In this document: piece after piece, positions 25,706 to 35,056 of the stretch | How the letters are laid out: each line of letters opens with the position of its first letter | Position numbering within the stretch: the first letter of the stretch is position 1 | Assembly: GCA_016286205.1 (NCBI GenBank) | Contig: JAEESF010000002.1 | Span: forward strand, 143,514-207,513 | Direction of reading: 5' to 3' | DNA: 64,000 nt | DNA from: Colicola sp016286205 | GTDB taxonomy: Bacteria > Bacteroidota > Bacteroidia > Bacteroidales > Paludibacteraceae | Notes under the pieces: model-generated | Seen by the model: only the letters and a program-made list of their open reading frames with translations | Databases searched by the model: none | Told to the model about the DNA's origin: nothing | Program-made: the position numbers and the translations under genes

Positions 25706-26034
25706 TGGCAGACGAGAAGATATATTATTCGATGCGCGAGACTGCACTGGAGACTGGTGTTCCAGATACCACTCTGCGCTATTGGGAAAAACAGTTTGAG
25801 GAACTCAATCCGCGAAAAGATGGACATGGCAATCGCTATTATACGCGCGAGGACCAGGAACTCATCAAACGCATCAAATATATTCGCGACGAACTGCATA
25901 TCACGCGAATCGAAGCTATCCGACGTGAGCTGAAAAACAATAGCAAACATTCCGACGAACGCCAAGCAGCATTAGATATTCTCTTGCGCATCAAGGAGGA
26001 ATTGTGTGAAATACGCAAAATGATTAAACAATGA
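25705..26034 (+). CDS. MerR-family transcriptional regulator
   Basis: 109 residues. Winged-helix MerR head: YYSMRETALETGVPDTTLRYWE (residues 5-26, with the usual TLRYWEK), GNRYYTREDQELIKRIKYI. The remainder is a short coiled-coil tail with no effector domain or cysteine cluster. It is a minimal SoxR/HspR-like type that I cannot assign to a signal. ATG overlaps the mltD stop (TAATG). Confidence 0.87.
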   Translation: MADEKIYYSMRETALETGVPDTTLRYWEKQFEELNPRKDGHGNRYYTREDQELIKRIKYIRDELHITRIEAIRRELKNNSKHSDERQAALDILLRIKEELCEIRKMIKQ

Positions 26035-28478
26035 AGATAGATTGGAAAAAACTGGCACCTTATTTGGTTGCATTAGTTGTATTTATTGGCTTTGCCTTAG
26101 CTTATTGCAGCCCGATTCTACAAGGGAAAGTGTTGCTGCAAGGCGATGTCAACACCTGGAAAGGCGCTTCTAACGAGGCACGCACATTCCTGGAGGAAGA
26201 AGGATATTGTCCGTGGTGGACCAATTCGATGTTTGGCGGTATGCCGACATACCAAATCACGGGGGCATTACCTTCCAGCGCTCTACGAGCCAAAATCGTT
26301 GATGTGCTCCATCTTGGTTTGCCGGACAACAATCCGATAGGTCTGCTGTTTGCCTATTTCTGCGGATTCTTCCTTATGCTGATTTGCTTCGGAGTCAATC
26401 CATGGTTAAGTTTGATTGGGGCATTGATAATGGGAATGAGTAGTTACTTCTTCCTTATCATTCCCGCGGGACATATCACCAAGGCTTCCGGACTAGGTTT
26501 TCTTCCACCCGTTATAGGCGGATTCTATGCCATCATGCGCCGCAAATATTGGTTAGGCGCATTCCTCGTCATGTTCTATGGTTTCTTGGGCATCAATCTC
26601 CACCCACAGATGACTTACTATGTCTTCTTGCTTTTGGGAATTCTGGGATGCGCAGAAATCTACATTCATATTCGAGAGAAAAGCTACAAAAATTTAGGTA
26701 TTTCTCTAGGTGTTTTATTGCTGTGTTTTGTACTTGTTTTCGGCACCAAATTCAGTTGGTGGGATATGAATCAATCGTATCTCAAGGAGACCATGCGTGG
26801 CGGACATTCCGAGTTGACACAAAAGGAAGATGCCAAATCCACGGAAGGTTTGGACATACAATATGCTACCGACTGGAGTTATGGCAAAGGCGAAACTATG
26901 ACACTGCTCATTCCTAACTGGGAAGGCGGAGCTAGCGGTTACAATCTGGGCAAAGATTCGCACCTGAGCAAAGCGATGCGCAAACAGGGAGTTCCCAAAC
27001 GCGATGCTGAGCAATTCTGTCAAAGTGCGCCCACCTACCACGGAGAAAAAGCATTTACTAGCGGTCCCGTTTATGTAGGAGCTATCGTTTGCTTCTTGTT
27101 CTTACTGGCGCTTCTGATTGTTCCCGGACCATACAAATGGGCGTTGCTCATTGCCACGCTCGCATCCATTTTCCTCGCGTGGGGAAAGAACATGATGTGG
27201 TTGACAGAACTCTTCTTCTACCATTTCCCGATGTACAATAAGTTCCGCGCCGTGGAATCCATCTTAATCGTGGCGGAAATCACGATGCCTTTGCTTGGAT
27301 TCCTTGGCTTGCAACAAATCGTGGAAGGAAAAGTAGAGTGGCCAAAACTACGCAATAGTTTGTTTATTGCGGGTGGTGTTACTGCCGGGTTGTGCCTGTT
27401 TGCCGCACTCTTTGCGGGTTCGTTCGACATGACTAGTACATACGATGCTCAATGGCAATCACGTATACCCGATTGGCTCTACACCGCTATTCTCGATCAA
27501 CGAGTAGATATGCTTCGCAGCGATGCTTGGCGCAGCCTAATCTTTATAATTCTGGAGTTTGGTCTGGTTTTTTGGTTCGCAAAAACTCAGTTCTCCAAAG
27601 GAGAAAACTTGAAACAGAGAATTGCTTTCTATGCCATCACTGCCATTTTGATTCTAGTCGATATGGTTCCTGTGGATAAACGATTCTTCAACAATGACAA
27701 TTTCGTCAAGGCTAAGGAGAACGATGCGTATTTCGCAATGCAACCGTGGGAAGAGCAGATCTTGCAAGACAAGAGCTTGGATTACCGAGTTTTGAACCTG
27801 AATACTAGCACCTTCAACGATGCACGGACCAGTTATCGACTCAAATCGATTGGCGGCTATAGTGCTGTCAAATTGCGCAGATATCAGGATCTGATTGACC
27901 AACATATCAGCCAGATGAACTGGAATGTGTTGAATATGCTGAATACCAAATATATCGTCACACAACGCGGCGTGGTGCAAAATCCGGATGCAATGGGCAA
28001 TGTATGGCTGGTAGATAACGTGCTATTTGTTCCTACTCCCGATGATGAAAGCGCAGCACTAAAAACTCTGGACCTAAGCACAACGGCCGTTGCGGATGAG
28101 AAATTCCGTGGTATTCTTAGTTGCGCAGCTAAACCATCCGAAGATGATGCCATCGAGATGACAGCTTATGCGCCCAATCGTTTGGATTATACCGCCAATC
28201 TGGCCAACGATCGCGTAGCAGTCTTCTCCGAGATTTATTATCCCGAAGGATGGCATCTGTATATTGACGACCAAGAATCAGAAATCGGACGTGTGAATTA
28301 TGTACTCCGCGCAGCTATCATTCCTGCAGGGCAACACTCCGTTCGCATGGAATTCCGACCGGAAGCCCTACAAACCGACCATTGGAGTTATGCATGCGCA
28401 ATTCTCCTGCTTCTTCTGGCTTTAGGAAGTGTTTCGTGGCCTTTGTGGAAGAATTACTTACCGATCAAGACCAAGTAA
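26031..28478 (+). CDS. YfhO-family polytopic membrane protein
   Basis: 815 residues. The N-terminal two thirds contain about a dozen membrane segments (YLVALVVFIGFALAYCSP, GLLFAYFCGFFLMLICFGV, others). A periplasmic C-terminal region (RVAVFSEIYYPEGWHLYID, the YfhO mark, about residue 728) precedes a final membrane segment. Family members are GT-C-like proteins linked to glycosylation of envelope polymers. ATGA overlap with merR. Its 3' end overlaps the convergent GT2 gene by 21 bp. Confidence 0.87.
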   Translation: MKIDWKKLAPYLVALVVFIGFALAYCSPILQGKVLLQGDVNTWKGASNEARTFLEEEGYCPWWTNSMFGGMPTYQITGALPSSALRAKIVDVLHLGLPDNNPIGLLFAYFCGFFLMLICFGVNPWLSLIGALIMGMSSYFFLIIPAGHITKASGLGFLPPVIGGFYAIMRRKYWLGAFLVMFYGFLGINLHPQMTYYVFLLLGILGCAEIYIHIREKSYKNLGISLGVLLLCFVLVFGTKFSWWDMNQSYLKETMRGGHSELTQKEDAKSTEGLDIQYATDWSYGKGETMTLLIPNWEGGASGYNLGKDSHLSKAMRKQGVPKRDAEQFCQSAPTYHGEKAFTSGPVYVGAIVCFLFLLALLIVPGPYKWALLIATLASIFLAWGKNMMWLTELFFYHFPMYNKFRAVESILIVAEITMPLLGFLGLQQIVEGKVEWPKLRNSLFIAGGVTAGLCLFAALFAGSFDMTSTYDAQWQSRIPDWLYTAILDQRVDMLRSDAWRSLIFIILEFGLVFWFAKTQFSKGENLKQRIAFYAITAILILVDMVPVDKRFFNNDNFVKAKENDAYFAMQPWEEQILQDKSLDYRVLNLNTSTFNDARTSYRLKSIGGYSAVKLRRYQDLIDQHISQMNWNVLNMLNTKYIVTQRGVVQNPDAMGNVWLVDNVLFVPTPDDESAALKTLDLSTTAVADEKFRGILSCAAKPSEDDAIEMTAYAPNRLDYTANLANDRVAVFSEIYYPEGWHLYIDDQESEIGRVNYVLRAAIIPAGQHSVRMEFRPEALQTDHWSYACAILLLLLALGSVSWPLWKNYLPIKTK

Positions 28479-29366
28479 GCCACGCGTCACATTTCGACGG
28501 AAGAGTACCAGTTTCCATCCTTTCTCTGGGTGGAAACTGATTGTATAGATACAGAGCAGAACAATCGTCCCGCACCATTTTACGCATTCAGATAGCAAAC
28601 GACGCACGTATTTGCTACGACTGATAGCCATTGTGCGTTGACGTTCGCTGATTCCTATTTGGCGTGTCAAGCGGTTGAAATAATCGTTCTCCAACTTAGC
28701 TTGCGGAATAATATGATGCAAAACCGGAGTCGGCAAATAGAGTATTTCCATGCCCAAAACACGCATCTTGTCGAATATATCTTTTTCCTCCGATCCCATC
28801 AGATTTCCGCCCTTACGCCCAAGATTGGTATTGAATAGTCCGACTTTGTCAAACACCTCTTTGCGATACGCGGCATTCCCGCCTCCCGGATAACGACCTT
28901 TAGGATAGGTCCGCACCTTGTCCCCATAATCCATCCACGCGGTCAAAAGTGCTTTCGTATAAGGTGTCATCCATTTTGGCTCTTGTGTCTCATAGAGCGG
29001 CATTATCGGGCCTCCGCATGCCATCGTTTGCGGATGAGCAGCAAACCACTCGGCATAGTCACGCAGATAATGGCTATCCACTAAGGCATCATCATCCACA
29101 TAAACCAAAATATCACCCTTGGCTTCTTTTATGCCTTTATTTCGCGCAGCCGACAGACCTTGTTCTTTCTCCTTCACATAGCGAAAACGAACGTCCGGAT
29201 GAGCCGACACAAACGCATCACAAACCTGATGTGTATTGTCTGTGCAGTTATTATCCACTAAAATGATTTCATATTCACTTTGGGGTAAATCGTTCGCTGC
29301 AATGCTTTCTAGCAACGGGCCAATATATTTCTCTCGATTATATGTGCAAATGATGACACTTAGCAT
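28458..29366 (-). CDS. Glycosyltransferase family 2
   Basis: 302 residues. GT-A fold: MLSVIICTYNREKYIGPLL at the N-terminus, AARNKGIKEAKGDILVYVDDDAL (DxD near residue 92), then GGNAAYRKEVFDKVG near 160, where acceptor and metal are held. A hydrophobic segment near 270 (WCGTIVLLCIYTISF) suggests membrane contact. Last gene of the minus-strand glycan cluster; it overlaps the preceding gene by 7 bp. Confidence 0.9.
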   Translation of the reverse strand: MLSVIICTYNREKYIGPLLESIAANDLPQSEYEIILVDNNCTDNTHQVCDAFVSAHPDVRFRYVKEKEQGLSAARNKGIKEAKGDILVYVDDDALVDSHYLRDYAEWFAAHPQTMACGGPIMPLYETQEPKWMTPYTKALLTAWMDYGDKVRTYPKGRYPGGGNAAYRKEVFDKVGLFNTNLGRKGGNLMGSEEKDIFDKMRVLGMEILYLPTPVLHHIIPQAKLENDYFNRLTRQIGISERQRTMAISRSKYVRRLLSECVKWCGTIVLLCIYTISFHPEKGWKLVLFRRNVTRGLLGLDR

Positions 29367-30547
29367 AGTTTCTTCTTTTTCTCTACACTACATATCGCTT
29401 TATAGACGCGTTCGCAGTTGTTATTATCCCGATAAGGGAACATCGATTCCGCATAGTCAGCATACTGTTTCGGCATCACAAAGTGATTTTTTATGCTTTC
29501 TAAAATCGCTGCTACGCATGTACTTTCATCTTTCGTCACACCCCCCAAACCATGGTTATAATCATACCAACCTTCCGCATAATGCTCACTTCTATATTGC
29601 TCCAAATCGAAATGATAATAGATAATCGGTTTGCGCATATAGGCAAAATCAAAATAAACACTCGAGTAATCCGTCACCAGTAATGCTGATTGGTTGAGCA
29701 GTTGTTGAACATCGTATGACTGCTTATCCGCTATAATAATACGCGCCCCTTTGCATTTTTGCTTAAAATAGTCAATGTGCTTTTGGACTTCATGATGAGG
29801 ATAGAATACCAAATCAATCTGTTGCTCTTCAAGCCATTGATTTAGAGATTTGTTGTTTAACAAGCTAACGTAAACTTGCACATATTCCGAGTGAAGAAAA
29901 TCGCTCGTTTTATAAAGCCATTCTCTCCAAGTTGGCATAACGAGTATCTGTTGTCTCCTAGATGTATCTTTCAATCCATCAAAGCGGCATAAACCAGTGA
30001 GTTGTACTACTTCCTTCGGATAACCATAGGCAGTTAGGAAATAGTCATACTCTTGGTGCACACCTGCAACAATCATATCCAGTTTTACATTCGAATAATC
30101 CAGGAACGAAGTATGGTCTTTGACTATTCCATGCTTGATATTGATATGACATTTACGTTGGTAGAACGGAAAATGCTTTTTCACCCACAAACCCAATCCG
30201 ATAAATGGGAAGTAGCCTTGAGCATGCGTGCTAATTAGTACAGAAGCACGCCAAATTAACAAACAATGGGCATAACTCCTATAGCATACTACATTCGAAA
30301 GAAATGGAGTCAATCGTTCACGGTCAGGAGAATCTGCCGAGATAATGTAATAAACATTGATTCCCGGATGTTGTTCACGCAAATAACGGAACAACCAGAA
30401 ACCATTGTCGCGCGCATCCACGCCCCGTTCGGAAATAAGCCATATGCGCTTGCGTTGGTAGAAGAACGAAGCGAACAAGGATATAAGCAGTTTGCACAAA
30501 GCTACAACTTGCGCCAAACGGAACGATATGATATGCTCATGTTTCAT
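29360..30547 (-). CDS. CDP-glycerol glycerophosphotransferase-like protein (TagB/TagF family)
   Basis: 395 residues. C-terminal domain of the teichoic-acid polymerase group: NIKHGIVKDHTSF near 137, VMPTWREWL near 207, YPHHEVQKHIDYF near 250, LLVTDYSSVYFDFAYMRKPI near 285, HGLGGV near 335. A hydrophobic stretch sits at the N-terminus. Relatives transfer glycerol-phosphate or other phosphate-linked alcohols from CDP donors, so the product may carry a phosphodiester side group. Overlaps the ATP-grasp gene by 4 bp. Confidence 0.85.
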   Translation of the reverse strand: MKHEHIISFRLAQVVALCKLLISLFASFFYQRKRIWLISERGVDARDNGFWLFRYLREQHPGINVYYIISADSPDRERLTPFLSNVVCYRSYAHCLLIWRASVLISTHAQGYFPFIGLGLWVKKHFPFYQRKCHINIKHGIVKDHTSFLDYSNVKLDMIVAGVHQEYDYFLTAYGYPKEVVQLTGLCRFDGLKDTSRRQQILVMPTWREWLYKTSDFLHSEYVQVYVSLLNNKSLNQWLEEQQIDLVFYPHHEVQKHIDYFKQKCKGARIIIADKQSYDVQQLLNQSALLVTDYSSVYFDFAYMRKPIIYYHFDLEQYRSEHYAEGWYDYNHGLGGVTKDESTCVAAILESIKNHFVMPKQYADYAESMFPYRDNNNCERVYKAICSVEKKKKLC

Positions 30548-31488
30548 TTATTCAAATCCAGTTTTGCTCCATAGATAGCATCAAACTCCTGTGGACGGAA
30601 GCGATCGAATCCACCGCCATGGTGCAACGTAATTTCGCCGATATACAATCGGCCATCTACATCGTAAAAATCAACGCGCACGTACTTGAAATATTTGGCG
30701 ATCTTCTGCCCTATTTCCTTCATCTTCGCCAAAGACTTAGGTGCAGGAATCTCCACCGGACAGGGAATATACTCCTCTTGCTTCGAATTGCCCCAATAGA
30801 ACGGAAGAACTTTCCAGTCGTTGTCAAAGACGCAACGCGCATTCACTCCCTCACGGTCGTACGAAACATATATATACTCCAGATTTCCGTTCAGGTAATT
30901 CAGTTTGTAGTCGTTAGGTATCTTTCCATCCTTCGTCACCAACAGTTTCTCCACCACTATTTGACGAGGAATATCCCTATATTGCCACTCTTGCGACTCC
31001 ATATAATAGTCTCGCTTCAACCAGAAACGGCAACGACGCCGTAATTGCGGCCAGTTCACTTCTTCAGCCGAACGCAAGATAATAAAATCGTGCGACGAAT
31101 GATTCGGTTTGACTATACAAGGAAACTCCGTAATCGTTTTGGGCGAAATGTCGCGCCAATTGGCTGTATGGCAAATCACAGGAACATTATATTCGTCCGT
31201 ACCCAACAAATCTGTCACCCATTGTTTCATGCCGTATTTATCCGCACAAATCGGATAATAATCGTGCCGTTCGTTCAGTTTGAGCCACTGGATTTTCTCA
31301 TTCAGCGTTGTGGGCGCTTGCAGGTTGAGTTCGCGTCCAAATATTTGTTTGAACCGGCGACGAGTAATCGTCTCCGCAGAAAAACGGCGGTAATTCTTGG
31401 TTAACCAAAGTTCATAGATGAGCCGACAAGCATAATAGTGCAAATCGCTCTTCCAATAGTTATTTCTCAGTTTTTCGCTTAGTTCCAT
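30544..31488 (-). CDS. TupA-like ATP-grasp protein
   Basis: 314 residues. The family marks are LNEKIQWLKLNERHDYYPICADKYGMKQWV (residues 60-89; NEKIQW plus ADK) and CIVKPNHSSHDFIIL near 127. The ATP-grasp acidic end is present as YVRVDFYDVDGRLYIGEITLHHGGGFDRF, residues 270-298. TupA was first seen in teichuronopeptide synthesis, joining amino acids and uronic acids. In capsule loci it probably makes an amide. Overlaps the HAD gene by 10 bp. Confidence 0.82.
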   Translation of the reverse strand: MELSEKLRNNYWKSDLHYYACRLIYELWLTKNYRRFSAETITRRRFKQIFGRELNLQAPTTLNEKIQWLKLNERHDYYPICADKYGMKQWVTDLLGTDEYNVPVICHTANWRDISPKTITEFPCIVKPNHSSHDFIILRSAEEVNWPQLRRRCRFWLKRDYYMESQEWQYRDIPRQIVVEKLLVTKDGKIPNDYKLNYLNGNLEYIYVSYDREGVNARCVFDNDWKVLPFYWGNSKQEEYIPCPVEIPAPKSLAKMKEIGQKIAKYFKYVRVDFYDVDGRLYIGEITLHHGGGFDRFRPQEFDAIYGAKLDLNK

Positions 31489-32150
31489 ACCAATTGGTTA
31501 TAATTGCGTTCTGTTGCCCATGGTTGGGGCGCATGTCTTGAAACTACAATAGGCTCGTCCACTAACGCCAGCAAGGGAAGATCGGACGGACTGTCGGTAT
31601 AAAAAATGACTCGTTCGGACTTCTGTCTCGGCAATTGATTGAAATAGGCAATCTTGTTTTCGCGCATGCAGTCAGGTCCATCCATTTTGCCCAGGCACAC
31701 ATCATTCGAGAAAGCGATTTTCGAACTAATGATTTCTTGAATGCCATACGCCTCCGCAAAATAGCGAATGTAGATGTCGTATCCTCCGGACAAGATACAT
31801 ACCCTATCCTTGTTCTCCAAATGTTCTTGCAGTCGGTCCACTAGCGGTTTTACCATACCGGGGCGCAGTTCCTGCTGAAAATATTCGCGAGCCATTTGGT
31901 CACATTGCGAACGACTCAGTCCCCTCAACTGCCACAAAACCATACGTTTGCGCCAATTGTTAGACGGTCTGAGCCGATTGTATATCTTGAAGATTCGCAG
32001 CGCATCCATCAGGCGGATGAGACGATGACGGCATTGCACCAATCGATTGAAAGGCAAATGTCTTACGCAAAACTGGACGTATCGGTCAGCCGTCTGAAAT
32101 TCGATGAGCGTTCCGCAAAAATCAAATATGACCAAATTGGACTTAGGCAT
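31479..32150 (-). CDS. HAD-IB family phosphatase-like protein
   Basis: 223 residues. HAD motif I is IFDFCGTLIEFQTADRYV (nucleophile Asp10). The usual second Asp (DxD) is replaced by Cys12 followed by Gly. Motif II/III: VCILSGGYDIYIRYFA near 118, then FYTDSPSDLPLLALVD near 180. The PSP-like cap is helical. Probably a phosphatase of a small surface-polymer precursor. It overlaps the aminotransferase-like gene by 8 bp. Confidence 0.82.
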   Translation of the reverse strand: MPKSNLVIFDFCGTLIEFQTADRYVQFCVRHLPFNRLVQCRHRLIRLMDALRIFKIYNRLRPSNNWRKRMVLWQLRGLSRSQCDQMAREYFQQELRPGMVKPLVDRLQEHLENKDRVCILSGGYDIYIRYFAEAYGIQEIISSKIAFSNDVCLGKMDGPDCMRENKIAYFNQLPRQKSERVIFYTDSPSDLPLLALVDEPIVVSRHAPQPWATERNYNQLVWN

Positions 32151-33252
32151 AGAAATCCTTTATCACCTTAGCTACTTGCGCCATTTGCTGTTTAGTGCCG
32201 CATGTTATGCGGAAACAATTGTGCACTATCGGGCTTTGCATCGTATCGCGAACAAAGATATTGTGTTCGGCCAAATATTGAATCAAGGCCAATTTTTGTT
32301 CATACGACTCCAGTTGAACCAGCGCAAAATTGCCGTACCCTTCGTATATCTTCAGTTGTGGCAGACTGCTCATTTCCTTGATAAACGACTGCTTGCCCTC
32401 TGCGATTTCTCGCACATATCGCCACATATAGTCTGTGTCCTCCAGGGCTGCCATGGCAGCAGTCTGAGCGATCGTGGAGATATTCTTCGGATTGCGGATT
32501 CGGTTGACGAACTGCACATTCTCTTTCGAAGCAATCAGATAACCGAAACGGAAGTTAGCTAAGGCAAAAGCCTTAGACATCGTTCTGGAAATGAGCAGAT
32601 TGCTATAAGTCAGTACCAAATCCTTGACGGTAACGCCCGAGAACTCGTAGTAGGCTTCGTCCACCAAAAACAAAGTATCAGGGAACTTCTGCAACAGGTG
32701 TTCGATATATTCCACCGAATGGCGATAACCCGTTGGGTTATTGGGATTGCAGATATATACAACAGCCGGTTCCTTGTCGGTAATGTCTTTCTCGAATTTC
32801 TTGTCGTCGAACGTGAAATCGGCATTATACTCCGAGAAGAACACATCTGCCCCGTTGGCCTGGCATGTCAAACGGAAATTATCGTACGACGGGCCAAGAA
32901 TCATAACGGGATCACCTACACTGATAAACACCTTGCAGATATATTCGTGCAAGGCATCCGAACTGGCAAAATACTGCACATTGTCGATTGGCAAGCCAAC
33001 ATAATCGGCTATCAATTGCAATAGACGCTCATTGTGCGTAACAGGGTACAAATGGAAAAAGTCCGGCTGAGTCAATAGTTCCTCAATCCGCTGTTTTACT
33101 AAGGGCGAAGGAGCTATCGTGGCCTCGTTCCAATCTAGTTTCAGCACGTTCTCGCGTTCTTGCGGAGTGACCGACCAGATGGCATGCGAAGCCAATTTGT
33201 AAGGCTTAATATTTCGCAAATATTTATTCGGGAAGCGCATATTCTTAAACAA
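32143..33252 (-). CDS. PLP-dependent aminotransferase/decarboxylase, HisC/CobD-like
   Basis: 369 residues, fold type I. ICNPNNPTGY near residue 168, FLVDEAYYEF near 195, catalytic lysine in ISRTMSKAFALANFRFGYLI near 226, and FRITCGTK near the end. Resembles histidinol-phosphate aminotransferase and L-threonine/serine-phosphate decarboxylases. No his genes are nearby, and the HAD, ATP-grasp and CDP-type transferase neighbours favour a role in surface-polymer modification. A second start, the methionine at residue 5, is possible. Confidence 0.8.
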   Translation of the reverse strand: MFKNMRFPNKYLRNIKPYKLASHAIWSVTPQERENVLKLDWNEATIAPSPLVKQRIEELLTQPDFFHLYPVTHNERLLQLIADYVGLPIDNVQYFASSDALHEYICKVFISVGDPVMILGPSYDNFRLTCQANGADVFFSEYNADFTFDDKKFEKDITDKEPAVVYICNPNNPTGYRHSVEYIEHLLQKFPDTLFLVDEAYYEFSGVTVKDLVLTYSNLLISRTMSKAFALANFRFGYLIASKENVQFVNRIRNPKNISTIAQTAAMAALEDTDYMWRYVREIAEGKQSFIKEMSSLPQLKIYEGYGNFALVQLESYEQKLALIQYLAEHNIFVRDTMQSPIVHNCFRITCGTKQQMAQVAKVIKDFYA

Positions 33253-33260
33253 TTTCTTTT

Positions 33261-34382
33261 CTAAATCTTTTCAAACGTCTCGGTCAAGCGCGACCAAGCG
33301 TATTTGGTTTTCTCTTTTTTCAGGTATTGCGTGTACGCTTTTTGTCTGTTTTCGGTGAAATAGTCGAGCAAATTATCGGCTATGGATTGTGCATCTGGAT
33401 TGCATGCATACCCCATTTTGTGATCATGAACTATTTCGCCTAATCCTCCGACATTCGTCACCAACATCGGTTTTTCAAAATGAAAAGCCACTTGCGTTAC
33501 GCCGCTCTGCGTAGCAGATTTGTATGGTTGAACAATCAAATCGGCCGCGCCGAAATACTTCCGCAAATCATCATCGGGTATAAATTCGTTGCGCAAAATG
33601 ACGCGCTCGCACAGTCCGTTCGCCGCTATCTGTTCGCGATATTTCTCTTCGTGCTCGTAAAATTCACCCGCGATAATCAATTGCAAATCAGTCAATTGAT
33701 CTTTAATCAAGCCAAAAGCATCTAGCAACAAATCCAATCCCTTGTATGCCCGAACCAATCCAAAGAACAGCATATATTTTCTGTCTGCCGGCAGCCCCAA
33801 CTCCTTGCATGCTTCGGCTTTAGTCATCGGTTCTCCATAATGATCATAAATTGGATGCGGAGAAGCCGCTTTGGGCTTGTCTTGACTATCCATACGCTCA
33901 ATGTCGCGAATCACACTTTCGCTCAGCGCCACAAACCCATCAGTTATCCGCACAAAACTCGGCGCAAATAGTTTATCTAGTACCGACGGCTCGTGCGGCA
34001 ACATATTGTGTACCAGCGCGATACAGCGCGTTTTGCCGTTTCGTTTGGCGATACGCGTGACCGTTGTGTAAGCGGGTGAGAAGAAAGCCATCCAGTAGCA
34101 GCAAATCAGCATATCGGGTTTAGCCCGTTTGACTGCGCGACCTACGCGAATCCAGGAGAAAGGATTGCACGAATTGAGGACACGGCGAATAGTCAGTCCG
34201 TTAGGCGCAGATTCGTTGCTATACTGGGTGGTGCCAGGGAACAGGAAAGACGGATATTGCAGCGTGAAAGTCCACAATTCCACTTCATGTCCTTCGGACA
34301 CAAACTGACGAGCCAGACGTTCGTTGAACGTCGCCAGTCCACCGCGGTACGGCCAAGATGTGCCTAACAGAATGATTTTCAT
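33261..34382 (-). CDS. Glycosyltransferase family 4
   Basis: 373 residues, GT-B fold: MKIILLGTSWPYRGGLATFN (residues 1-20, N-terminal binding loop), ALVHNMLPHEPS near 124, YMLFFGLVRAYKGLDLLLDAF near 205-225, and the C-terminal DLIVQPYKSATQSGVTQVAFH near 285-305 (EX7E-like region, with serines instead of a clear first Glu). Retaining enzyme of the LPS or capsule pathway. Overlaps the upstream IspD-like gene by 4 bp. Confidence 0.9.
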   Translation of the reverse strand: MKIILLGTSWPYRGGLATFNERLARQFVSEGHEVELWTFTLQYPSFLFPGTTQYSNESAPNGLTIRRVLNSCNPFSWIRVGRAVKRAKPDMLICCYWMAFFSPAYTTVTRIAKRNGKTRCIALVHNMLPHEPSVLDKLFAPSFVRITDGFVALSESVIRDIERMDSQDKPKAASPHPIYDHYGEPMTKAEACKELGLPADRKYMLFFGLVRAYKGLDLLLDAFGLIKDQLTDLQLIIAGEFYEHEEKYREQIAANGLCERVILRNEFIPDDDLRKYFGAADLIVQPYKSATQSGVTQVAFHFEKPMLVTNVGGLGEIVHDHKMGYACNPDAQSIADNLLDYFTENRQKAYTQYLKKEKTKYAWSRLTETFEKI

Positions 34383-35056
34383 AAGTCTTCCTTGAAGGTT
34401 ATTTTGCGGTTGGCATCATCGCCACGCACGATATAAACAGGGACATCGGGATTGTAGGCCAAGAGTACGCCCACATCGTCGGTCGCCTGAATATTTCTCT
34501 TCTCGATAGCACGCATATAGGCGGGCCCAATCACCGCGTAGTGAAACGCTTGCGGAGTCTGCGCACGCATATATTCTTTCCTCGATTTTATCGACTGCAC
34601 ATTGCCGTCTTGCACATGATAAAGCGTGTCAGTCACAGGTATCGCCACTGTCACAGCCAGGTGATTTTTTACAGCCTCACCCACGTTGTGAATTATCTCT
34701 TGCGAAACGTACGGACGCGCCGCATCATGAAACCAGAAGAACGTATCCGGATCAGGTTTGTCATTCTTCAGATACAGACTAATCGCGTTCCACGAACTCT
34801 CCCAACGCTCTTTGCCTCCGGGAATCAGGTTCGTCACTTTGCGCCACGAATTCCTCTCTATCATTTTCTGCGCCTCGTCCATCCAATCTGGATGCATCAC
34901 GATGGCTATCTCATGTATGCTAATCGCTTGCTCAAAGGCATCTACCGAATGTTCCAAAATCGAACGCCCGTCTGCCAGTGGCAACAGTTGCTTTGGCGTG
35001 TCTCCGCCAACGCGGCTACCTATTCCGCCCGCCAATATGAATGCAATATTACGCAT
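34379..35056 (-). CDS. IspD/TarI-type cytidylyltransferase
   Basis: 225 residues. FILAGGIGSRVGGDTPKQLLP near 7-27 (nucleotide loop; GSR with PKQ), FHDAARPYVS near 107, QTPQAFHY near 168 and KITFKEDL at the end are typical of IspD and its ribitol-phosphate relatives. It could be the MEP enzyme (ispG is in the same window) or could make a CDP-alcohol for the TagB/F-like transferase 4 kb downstream. The glycan cassette context and the 8-bp overlap with the KdsC-like gene leave this open. Confidence 0.75.
   Translation of the reverse strand: MRNIAFILAGGIGSRVGGDTPKQLLPLADGRSILEHSVDAFEQAISIHEIAIVMHPDWMDEAQKMIERNSWRKVTNLIPGGKERWESSWNAISLYLKNDKPDPDTFFWFHDAARPYVSQEIIHNVGEAVKNHLAVTVAIPVTDTLYHVQDGNVQSIKSRKEYMRAQTPQAFHYAVIGPAYMRAIEKRNIQATDDVGVLLAYNPDVPVYIVRGDDANRKITFKEDL

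Noticed and set aside
34379..35056. Firm assignment as ispD
   Set aside because: Motifs fit both IspD and polyol-phosphate cytidylyltransferases, and the surroundings are glycan genes, so the symbol was left out.
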